DNA of 64,000 bases from Dermacentor variabilis (Eukaryota; Arthropoda; Arachnida; Ixodida; Ixodidae): the NCBI RefSeq assembly GCF_050947875.1, contig NC_134572.1, positions 158,617,105 through 158,681,104 on the forward strand, given 5' to 3'. Numbering within the stretch: position 1 is the stretch's first letter; every line of letters begins with the position of its first letter. The notes below the pieces were generated by a model. It did not search any database. It saw only the letters and a list, made by a program, of their open reading frames with translations, and was not told the origin of the DNA. This document shows positions 10,453 to 18,569 of this stretch, one piece after another. The position numbers were made by a program, and so were the translations under genes.

Positions 10453-11400
10453 ATGGCGGCGAGCGACCATTGTTTCTTTTTCTCGTTTGCCAGCCAGAAA
10501 GCGTCCAAAATTATTCCAGGTGAAAATCCACTCGGCCAGAGAAAACCGAACGCGCACCGAAGTGCGCCGCGTGGTGGTCGCGGCAACACGAGAAAAAAGC
10601 ATACGCTCTGTCTAGCTCTGACAGCCCGCAGGTAGCGGGAACAACAAAATTGAAGAGGCTCAATGTGGGGTCCTCGTGAGTAAAAGTCATAGTAGAAAAA
10701 ATCAATAAGAACATAGTTACCTTGGCTGGCTTTAGTATCTTGAGATGAATGCTTCGGCGTAGGTGAAAAAAAAAACATTGATATTATTTATTTGAAATGA
10801 CGGCACAAATTAACCATCACAACGCTTCGTCTCATGGGACGTCGCCGAGTGCTTTGTTAACTTGTCTGATAGTGTGTTGATTTCGTTTGTCTCCTTGTAT
10901 GTCCGGTGCAAGACTTTAGAAAAGTGAATGCACCTTTGACGTCAAATGTTTATAACAACATTAAACCCACGAAGTTGCTCAATTGAAAATCTAAAGCACA
11001 ACTTCTGAAATGTCAATGCACCTTTAAAATCAAAAGTTTGAGAACTTTATACCCACAATGGTTTCGGAATTGACATTCATGCGCTCCATAGATTCCGCGG
11101 CCTCCGCGAGATGCCGCGGCGAACCCGTTCGACATCAAAACGCCCTTGAAACTTACTGCTCAGACGGAGCTCCTTGCGTTATTTGACTCCCGGTGCATGA
11201 GCGTTGCCGCGGAATCCAGCCAGAGTTCGCAATGTTCGCAGTGAAATGTCTTTTCGAGCGTGAAAAAGACATTCTGCAAAAAATCCAGAATGAAGTCTGG
11301 CCCCGGGGGTTGCTTTGGTCACCGGTGCATGGACAGCACGAAAAAATTTCGGGGGGGGGCTGAAGCCCCATAAGCCTCCCCCCCCCCCTCTGGCTAGGCC
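10453..11400. other. Right internal part of the hAT-like element, no gene
   Basis: No transposase motif or other protein is recognised. The stretch ends in the G9 run, the C-rich tract and the hAT terminus. Short frames on both strands look like composition effects. Confidence 0.5.
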
Positions 11401-11404
11401 CCTG

Positions 11405-11412
11405 ATAGAGAC
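11405..11412. repeat. Right target-site duplication of hAT insertion
   Basis: ATAGAGAC, identical to 6952-6959. Confidence 0.85.
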
Positions 11413-11690
11413 AACCAAGTACACGTTGTATGGGAACCTCAAAAAGGCAATGAAGTGGTGGGATTTCACCAAAGACTGAAGCAAGGATGTCCTCTGTCCC
11501 CATTGTTGTTCACGCTTCATTTTTGAGGGCATAGCAAAACGATTGGAAAACAGCGAATTAGGGTTTGATTTATCCTACATGTGTAATGGACAATTGATGC
11601 AACAGAATCTCCCTGGACTGATGTATGCGGACGACATAGTACTAACAGCCGACAATAAAAGAGATTTACAGACACTTCACGCATGCCATG
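11413..11690 (+). pseudogene. LINE RT fragment, right part
   Basis: It continues the frame interrupted at 6959: HVVWEPQKGNEVVGFHQRL, KQGCPLSPLLFTLHF, a stop, then GIAKRLENSELGFDLSYM and the catalytic box LPGLMYADDIVLTADNK. RQGCPLSP and YADD mark the palm domain of a non-LTR RT. A stop at 11525-11527 and loss of the rest after about 11690 make it a pseudogene. The clade is not resolved. Confidence 0.85.
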
Positions 11691-11759
11691 ATAGGTCGCC
11701 CTCTTTCGTTTCAAGCGTGAACCTGGATCGGCTCCTTTAAGGTGCGGCCGCTAGGTATC

Positions 11760-12060
11760 AACCATTTACTTGGAGTTGCGAATAGCTTGCACCACAGGGC
11801 CCCGAGGTCAAGGTTATCAGGCACAACTGAGTAGCATAGTTATTTCTTGAAAAGCAGTGAGATGCCTCAGCTCCTTGATCCCCATCTCTGCGAGCAATCA
11901 CATAACCCAGTGGCACGTTTTTCTTTGTGCAAAAAGTCTGCATTATGTGTCTCCGTGAATCCAACAGTGTCTGGTTTTAAATCCGGAATAACAGCGTCGA
12001 AGTGATCTAGTATTTTATTCCAAAGACTTAGCGCGTCGACGTTCAACATGGTTACTTATG
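11760..12060 (-). pseudogene. LINE endonuclease fragment
   Basis: The minus strand reads NVDALSLWNKI, VIPDLKPDTVGFTETH, then in another frame PLGYVIARRDGDQGAEASH. This matches the pattern of APE-type endonucleases of CR1/L2-like LINEs (NVRSLRNK, P.I..ITETW, GY....RDR...GGG), with the catalytic Glu kept in TETH. Frameshifted and truncated. The DNA upstream on that strand (12060-12240; EHIRKYIEDIVAVEK) may be the end of its ORF1. Confidence 0.65.
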
Positions 12061-12249
12061 TCGACTTCGAGTGACTCGCCTCTCTTGGCTTCCTTGCCCT
12101 TCATTTTTTCGACTGCAACTATATCTTCAATATATTTGCGTATATGTTCAAACTGTAATCCGGAGCTATTTTGCCTGCAGTTAACTGTTACGTTGTCTTT
12201 GCAAATTTTTCAACATCTACTTTGCATCTTGGGTTTGTTGAATATGGCA

Positions 12250-12278
12250 CTTATTCTTGGCAGAAAGCCAAGAATAAG
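12250..12278. repeat. Perfect hairpin, 12-bp arms
   Basis: CTTATTCTTGGC, a 5-base loop, then its exact reverse complement. It lies just upstream, on the minus strand, of the LINE endonuclease fragment. Confidence 0.85.
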
Positions 12279-12520
12279 GAGCTCACTGCCCTTGCTAGCG
12301 TGCGCACGTATGTATACGTGTGCACGCGGTCTATCTGCATTATGTTGCCGTGAGGTCGTCTGCCCGTTACACCTGTAACACACAGTGTTTCCAACTCTCG
12401 AGTGATCCAAGTCGGAACTCCGGACGAGCTAGAAGGCAAGCTGCGACTGCCATTGACAGGAGCCGCCAGTGTAACAAAGTTTAACCATTTTTGTAGTCAT
12501 ATTGTATCAGAATTTACAAG

Positions 12521-12544
12521 AAAGGCGGTGTATACACCGCCTTT
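12521..12544. repeat. 24-bp perfect palindrome
   Basis: The half-site AAAGGCGGTGTA is followed at once by its reverse complement. A second small stem (GGCTAC/GTAGCC) follows at 12549-12566. It sits just beyond the tail of the minus-strand LINE 3' end. Confidence 0.9.
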
Positions 12545-12589
12545 AGCCAGGCTACTATTTGTAGCCTGCCTAACACAGCTACAAATACA

Positions 12590-12705
12590 CGTTTCATTTC
12601 ATTTCATTTATTTACTCTCAGGGCCGTTCGTCGTTACAGAGAGGAGTGGGTATACAAAAATGCAAATGGCTATACACGAATACATATTTAGTAGGGGCCC
12701 CGGGA
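12590..12705 (-). mobile_element. LINE 3' end (tail only)
   Basis: On the minus strand it ends GGCCCTGAGAGTAAATAA followed by repeats of ATGAA. This resembles the 3' end of the CR1/L2-like LINE at 21410-21448 (GGGCCTTGAAAGTACG, then AATAAATAA). It abuts repeat unit B. Confidence 0.6.
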
Positions 12706-13548
12706 CTGTTGGGACTCGACGGATAGCACCGTGTTCACTTGAGAGCAATCTCTCAAGAAAGTCTCGTCTCGCCGGTGAAGAATGCCGAGCAGTAGGTGTA
12801 TGCTTCTTGTTGGACCAAGCGACTCACGTTTTCTTCGATATTCCTTCGGTAGGCACATTAGGTGCCCAAAGTAGGCAACCGATTGTGGCCAACATACCTT
12901 CCTTCGCGTTTTTTCATGTCGGTGCCCCCGCCCCACAGAAGGAAAAAAATACATTGTTGCGGCGCAGCGAACTCTCGCATGGTGAAAGTTCGATTTTGTT
13001 ACTTCTTTTGCGGAAAGTAAAGCGCCACGGGAGGTTTCAGTTGCCGGATGCTCTTATTACATTAGTGCGATAGCAATAATATGGACACTCAAGGCGCATT
13101 CCTGCCGCCACCGTCACCCTCATGTTTCATATAAAGTCCAACTGCAATAACATCCTGACTGCGTGCCGCATGCTGTATGTGTGAGTGAAAACGAAGGGGG
13201 GTGGAATGGGTGAGTCGACGATGGTGGCTCAGTCTTGCGTGCGCAAAGATGAAAAGCGGGGAGCGAGCGCGCCGCCTTCCGTCGGGCGCGATACATCGAT
13301 GGAATGGGACCGGGATCTAGAATGCTGTCAATCTGTGATTGCGCAACATGTTTACTTGCCTTGTTTGACGCAATATATACACTGATTTTTCATAGATACG
13401 TAAACTTATTGGAGGCCTAAACGTATATTTAAATATCTTGTTGCGAGGTTTTGCGTATACATGCAATGAACTTTGTTTCCAGTGACACTTTTCTGCCCTT
13501 TATCAAGCTTTATCTTCGCATTTTACATTGCATCTTCGGATTTTTAAT

Positions 13549-14542
13549 GTGCGCGGGCGAGTCAAATGAAAGCGAGCCTACCCACCCCGCGCAATAATGG
13601 TTCGGTTCATTATCTGCGAGGCATGCGAGTAGCACACAGGCATTTACAAAACTGATACACAAGGGTGAGGATAAATGTTTTTTAATGCTCTCATACACTG
13701 GGTTCAACATGGCTGCGTGACGTAATAGACGCTCAAGAAGTTGAGCAGCGTGGTGCCATGAGGCTTTTGACAGCTGAAGGTGTTTCCCATGATTGGGATG
13801 CCCAAGATTTTGAACGACCGCCAGAAGACAGAAAAGTTCGGTGCTGCCTTGACTCATCGGATCTGGTATCCCAATGAGGGTGACGACCTCTCGTCTGCAA
13901 TTGTGATCGGGGACGAACTGTGGTGCCATACTACAAGCCTGAAACATGATGACAAAGCTTACAGTGGAAACATTCGAATTCACCACCCCCAAAGAAAGCA
14001 AAGGCTGTCATTTCCGCCAGAAAGGTGTTTTCGACTTCTTTTTCGATCGTCAGGGTCCATTACTGATAGAATTTGCTAAATCTTGAGAGACTATTAATTG
14101 TTTCCGATATTGTGAAACGCCGGATCGGCGGCGTGTCACAATCAATAACAAACGACTTGGAAAATTGACAAGTGGGGTCATCTTGTTCCACGACAATGCG
14201 CGTCTCCACGTCGATGATGTGTTTAATACAAAACTGGCAAAGTTCAAGATGGAATCGCTGCAACATGCGCCATAGAGTCCAGACCTGCCACCTTCTGACT
14301 TCCATATTTTGGGGCAATTGAAAAAACAGCTCAAGGGAACCAGATTCGTGTCGGACGATGACGTGAAAGAGTCATTTATAGACTTTTTGAAGCAGCTACA
14401 AAGGAGTTTTATGAGACGGGAATCACGCCACTTGTTAGTCAGTGGGACAAATGTCTAAATGCTCATGGAGACTACGTTTAAATAATGTATCCCGTTTGTC
14501 GTATACTCCAATTGGCTCACTTTCATTTGAGGCGGCCTCGCA
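13549..14542 (+). mobile_element. Mariner transposon, copy B, internally deleted
   Basis: The same terminal repeats as copy A lie at 13549-13578 and 14514-14542. The length is 994 bp because the helix-turn-helix half of the transposase is mostly missing. Confidence 0.85.
13715..14480 (+). pseudogene. Mariner transposase, deleted and broken (copy B)
   Basis: It begins RDVIDAQEVEQRGAMRLL, then jumps at about 13790 to MPKILNDRQKTEKFGAAL, skipping the DNA-binding half. The catalytic region is legible: VIGDELWCH, LFHDNARLHVDDV, and SPDLPPSDFHILG at D-x34-D spacing, then LVSQWDKCLNAHGDYV at the C-terminus. A TAG replaces the residue before SPDL (about 14273), and there are frameshifts. Non-functional, but a good guide to the ancestral sequence. 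Confidence 0.85.
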
Positions 14543-15044
14543 TATCTTGCGATTTTCTTGCGTTTTATCTGTGCTCTCTGTTGCGAGTATAATTTCGGTG
14601 CAATTACTCAGAATACACGACCGGCCACAGCTACTCCTGCGCAATATATTTGAACAAAGGACAGCGTCATTGAGGTATTTCCCTGGCCGTTGCATATGTA
14701 CAAAAATACAAACAAGGTTCTTGAATGCGAACTTTAAGTAAAATATTTCTCAACTAATTCAGTTCATGGCCTTTACATTTTTGATATTGGCGGCATGCAC
14801 TGCTTTGCTAGTTTCGAACGTATGTATAGTCGTAAAGATTGTGTGATATTTTCGTTACTTATTTAATAGACAAAAACATGGAAGCATTGGTATCAGTTAT
14901 TTCGGGTACAATTTTTGAGACATACCAGTATACTCTTTCATGAAAAGATACATATTGTACTTGTTTTGACAGTGCGTAGCATTCTAGAATTTGTTTGCAG
15001 CATCTTTGACAAAGACAATGCGGTTATTATTCATGTAGTTGATC

Positions 15045-15883
15045 CCTCGAGAAATTGTATAAGAGGAAGCTTTAGCTCGGGCCCAACTCCGACGCGGCCT
15101 ATTTAAATACATGTAAAACGCAGGAACGCTTTTGTCAGGTAATCCCTGGATCGCTTTTGATTCAATTTGTTGCATTTGAGAGAGAAAGTTGAATTGTAGT
15201 CTCTGTTGCAAGCAAAATTTCGATTTAGGGCTTGAGGAGGAGGAAATAACTTTATTGAGTCCTGAGGTACCCCACCCCATCCACCCTTGGTTTAGTGGTC
15301 GGCAGGGGTCGCGGGCCGGGCTTGAATGTTGTTTAAATATTTTGGAAAATTCGAAAGTTCGAAAAAAATAGAAGCACGACGTTTACGAACTAAGAGCTCT
15401 GCATCAATAACAGATATCGCGGTTCTGTAAACGGCACCTATTATAACAGTCAAAGCGGGCAAATTTGATATGTCAATCTGTATCTTGCGTGAACTGCTTA
15501 CGTTGTGTACAAGGATTCTTCAAAAGCTGTATTTCCATTATACTAATTTTTTTGAGATTCATGTGTGACACATCAATTTTCCGCTGTAGATGTACTATTA
15601 GATGCAATTCACAGAATTGTGATATCATTTTTCATTGTTGAGTTAGAGTTTTAAACTTGATAATCTCGTTTTCTGAAAATTTGTGATTTCGGCCAATTTT
15701 TAAGAAAGAATTGACAACCTAACTAAAAAATTCGAAACCTACAGTCACTATAATTTAAGTTTTTCTTTTGAATGCAACAAATGTCGTCAAATTTGGTCCA
15801 GTGGTTGCCTAGAAAAACGAGTTATCCTTCTATATGTATTTAAATAGGAGCACTCGAGCTAAAGCTTCCTCCTATGGAGGAGG
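15045..15883. repeat. Foldback-like module (copy B)
   Basis: Inverse copy of 7020-7850, with arms at about 15060-15200 and 15745-15880. It includes the same LINE tail in the middle (15228-15290, minus strand). The outer end has CCTCCTATGGAGGAGG. Confidence 0.65.
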
Positions 15884-16964
15884 CCAACTATCCTTATTGC
15901 TGCATCACAAGCAATTCAATTTGTTTAATCGACATTAACACGTGGCTTGGACGTATATGCTTGCTTTGTACCTCGTCTCGACGTGCGCAGTGCGTCCATT
16001 TTATATAGGTACTTTTTTCATACGTGCATTAAACATAAGTTGTAAGAGAGCGCGTGTGGTGTGTGTTTCTTTTCTACATCCTGTAGGTTTCTAGCGCTCA
16101 AAGTTTCTCTAATAATGCATTACCAACTAGGCCACCTATCCGTCCTTTTGCAGTGCCTGCTTACTTTGAGCCAGCCTCTTCACGCGAGAAACGATTGGCT
16201 GAGTTGCGACTAGGGAAAAATTTGCCCCTATCGGTTCGTCCCTGCTTGGCGGTTCGCCCCTGCTCGGCAAGGACGAACCACCGATAGGTTCGCGCCGCTT
16301 TGGAGGCAGCTCGCGTGCGCGAACGCAGTATACGCCGGAGCGCACACGCACGCAGTCGCCTCCACAGGGCAGTCAGTCGCGGAGTGTTCGGGAGGCCGAG
16401 CCGTGGCGAAATCGCGGGTAACGAAAAAGCGTGACGCGACGTACCGGATCGACGTGTGTCGAGCGCGGCGACGCTTGCCTGGCGGCCGCGCGAACATTCA
16501 CGCTTGGCAAGCTGGTGCGCTCGCAGCGCTCCGAGGTGTGCGACCTATGACCACGAGTATCCGGGATTGCGGAAAGGCTGCACTGCGAGCCAGCACTACT
16601 GCACCTTTACTTTTTATTCTTTTTCTTGCGACCAAGCAGCTGCCGACGGTGTAGGGAAAGTGAAAGGCAAGTGAGAAGGCCCTGTACTGAATGTGCGGCT
16701 ACATTATGGCTGATTAGTCGCGCAAAAGCGCTCGGAGCAACAACGCCAACACTGAATCGCGACTCTGTTTTGCAACGCGGACACGAAATGCAAAGTGCGT
16801 GCAAGCGAGTCCGTTCAAGATCCGGCACTGATATGGCATGATTAAGGAAGAATTTTCGTCGATGAATCACATGGCCATTTCTTTCTGTTCGCTGTCTCCT
16901 ATGCATACTATTTCATTTTCCTTGCCTCTTGTTACAATAACTATTATCAACAGTCTACCTATGT
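15884..16964. other. No gene recognised
   Basis: GC-rich in part (16230-16560), with short open frames on both strands that resemble nothing known. It contains the inverted repeat at 16227-16288. Confidence 0.5.
16227..16288. repeat. Inverted repeat with 15-18-bp arms
   Basis: CCTATCGGTTCGTCC at 16227-16241 pairs with GGACGAACCACCGATAGG at 16271-16288, with a 3-base bulge. The loop holds further GGTTCG-type copies. Confidence 0.8.
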
Positions 16965-17150
16965 AAGTGCAGGAGGAAGGCCTTTTCCAGTGATCTACAC
17001 TTACACCTGTTGTGCGCCAGCTGACCCTATAGTACCTGGAAATATCCTTATTTCCTTACGGCACCTAGTTCTCTCCCATCCTCGATTGCACTTCTCTTTC
17101 CTTGACGTCCATTCTATTATTCTAATAAACTGTCAGTTATAAGCTTTACG
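16965..17150 (-). mobile_element. Decayed RTE-like LINE 3' end
   Basis: It matches, with many changes, the DNA at 34615-34770: AGGAAGGCC, ACACCT, the CACCTAGTT tract, CCCATCCTCGATTGCACTTC and TTCTAT...CTAATAAAC. That region is the 3' end of an RTE-clade LINE on the minus strand. Confidence 0.55.
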
Positions 17151-17255
17151 GATTTGTCCTGCGCATCTTCATTTCTTCCTGAGATTGCAATTTTACAATG
17201 GTACATGCTTGTAAAGGTCACCTCAGGCTTTTGTGCCCATCTACCACAGGGTTTT

Positions 17256-17638
17256 CATCGTAGTGGGTACGGGAAAGCGGCAGCCATGCAGTCGCCGCTA
17301 AACCCTTTTTTGCTTCTACATGTAGCTCATCGCGCTTCTTGGAGCATGGCTGTATCTCTCGACCTGCGCATGTGCGCTTTCACCAGTGCTTATCTTTAAT
17401 GACTCACCGACACCGCTGCCAGTCCTGCTATCTGACGCAAGTCAAGATCTTTGGTGCCAGCAAGTAATCCAGGGTGCTATCTTCACACCTTTGCACACGG
17501 ATTCACAGCCGCCAGGAGCGACATCTCCCTATTGGCTCTACTTAAGCAGCTGCCTTCGTCCGGCCACTTTCAGTGGGCGCGGGAAAGCGGCAACCATGCA
17601 GTCGCCGCTAAACCCTTTTTGCTTCTACATGCAGGCTT
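17256..17638 (+). repeat. 5' tandem monomers of the LINE
   Basis: GGGAAAGCGGCA.CCATGCAG and the following bases up to TTTTTGCTTCTACATG occur at about 17270-17325 and again at about 17580-17633, 310 bases apart. Each copy carries the same ATG context, so the ORF1 start is duplicated. Repeated 5' monomers often hold the internal promoter of LINEs. Confidence 0.75.
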
Positions 17639-18559
17639 GTCAAGCTTCGTCTCTTTGCTCTAAACGTACAAGTAACGTCTGTCTGCTGCTTTTCCCGTGC
17701 CCAAGTGTATTTTTTGCCTCACTGTGTGAATGTGCGTTAGTTGCAAGGCTACTCATCCTATGTGGTGGCGTTGAACTTAATCCGGGACCCGCGACTGACA
17801 CGCAGTACAAAGAACTTCTTGAAGCCATTTCTGCCCTTTCAGCAACAATAGATTCACGACACACAGAGGTAATGAGTGGTCTCGCCGAATTAAAGGAAAA
17901 GCAAGCTGAATTAACGAATCAAGTGTCCGATTTAGCCACTTGATTAACGACAGTTGAATCGCTTGTTGAATCACTTGAGCTTAGCCCGTCTTCAGCTGAC
18001 ATACCTGCAGTTGCAGCTCACGCCGTTAAAATTGAAAATGCCTCTCTCCTGACATGTCTCGACGATCTAGAAGAACGATCTCGCCATGATAACTTAATAT
18101 TTTATGGTATTTCTGACACTCCGCCAGAAACGTGGGCACAGTCCGAAAAATTGGTATGGGAATTTTTATCTCATCAACCTAAGTTTGAGGTCCCCGAGAA
18201 TATGGTATGCAGAGCCCACCGACATGGCTCGTATACTGCTAATAAGACTCGCCTGATTATAATGAAATTTTCTTGCTCAAATCTAAAGGATAAAATTCTG
18301 ACACTAAAATCTAATCTGAAATCTGGTATCTGTGGGCGAAGATTTTTGCCGAGCAACGCTCCTGTCTGGGAAAAAGCTACTTGATTTTGCCAAGGCATCG
18401 GGCCAGACATACTCAATACGGCTAAATAAGCTATTTTTGAACAAGAAGTGCTACGTTTACTGTTATACCACTGACAATATATGCGAAGTCGACATGCCGC
18501 GTGCAGCACGCTCTTCAGTTCTGTCGCGTCAAGCTATCGAAGGAAATGTTTTGACATAG
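17596..18559 (+). pseudogene. LINE ORF1 (2A-like leader, coiled coil, RRM-like), broken
   Basis: I chose the ATG at 17596 (CAACCATGC context, repeated in the upstream monomer). Residues 1-55 are hydrophobic and Cys-rich. Residues 56-65 hold the 2A-like GGVELNPGP. A heptad-like region follows (LLEAISALSATIDSRHTEV, LAELKEKQAELTNQVSDL), then LDDLEERSRHDNLIFYGIS and a basic C-terminal part typical of LINE ORF1 nucleic-acid chaperones. An in-frame TGA lies at 17941-17943. The frame shifts near 18365 and ends at 18559 after KASGQTYSIRLNKLF. Expected role: RNA binding in the retrotransposition particle. Confidence 0.75.
17761..17790 (+). other. 2A-like ribosome-skipping motif in ORF1
   Basis: It encodes CGGVELNPGP after a hydrophobic run (VARLLILC). 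The family consensus is D-V/I-E-x-N-P-G-P; this copy has Gly where Asp is expected. 2A-like sequences near ORF1 N-termini are known in several APE-type LINEs. Activity of this copy is doubtful because of that change. Confidence 0.7.
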
Positions 18560-18569
18560 CTAGAACATG

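Larger units (their letters stand above)
6960..11404. mobile_element. hAT-like insertion, non-autonomous, containing a further repeat unit
   Basis: The 4,445-bp insertion begins CAGTGGCGCAGCCAGA and ends, in reverse complement, CAGGGGCCTAGCCAGA. These imperfect terminal inverted repeats are of the hAT type, and the insertion is flanked by the 8-bp duplication ATAGAGAC. Its own sequence seems to be about 50 bases at the left and 10453-11404 at the right, including a G9 run and C-rich terminal tract (11350-11400). The middle is the composite repeat unit 7011-10452. No hAT transposase is recognisable, so mobilisation must have come from elsewhere. It splits a LINE RT frame that rejoins exactly across the duplication. 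Confidence 0.82.
12706..15883 (-). repeat. Composite repeat unit, copy B (inverse of copy A)
   Basis: It reads as the reverse complement of 7011-10452 with scattered substitutions and indels, and with a roughly 260-bp gap in the mariner. It lacks the hAT ends that surround copy A. The 2.25-kb spacer between the units holds the hAT right end and LINE pieces. Both copies carry the mariner at the same place. Confidence 0.85.

Noticed and set aside
6960..15883. CRISPR array or prokaryotic integrative element
   Set aside because: No regularly spaced short repeats. The repeats are explained by transposons and an inverse duplication, and the genome is eukaryotic.
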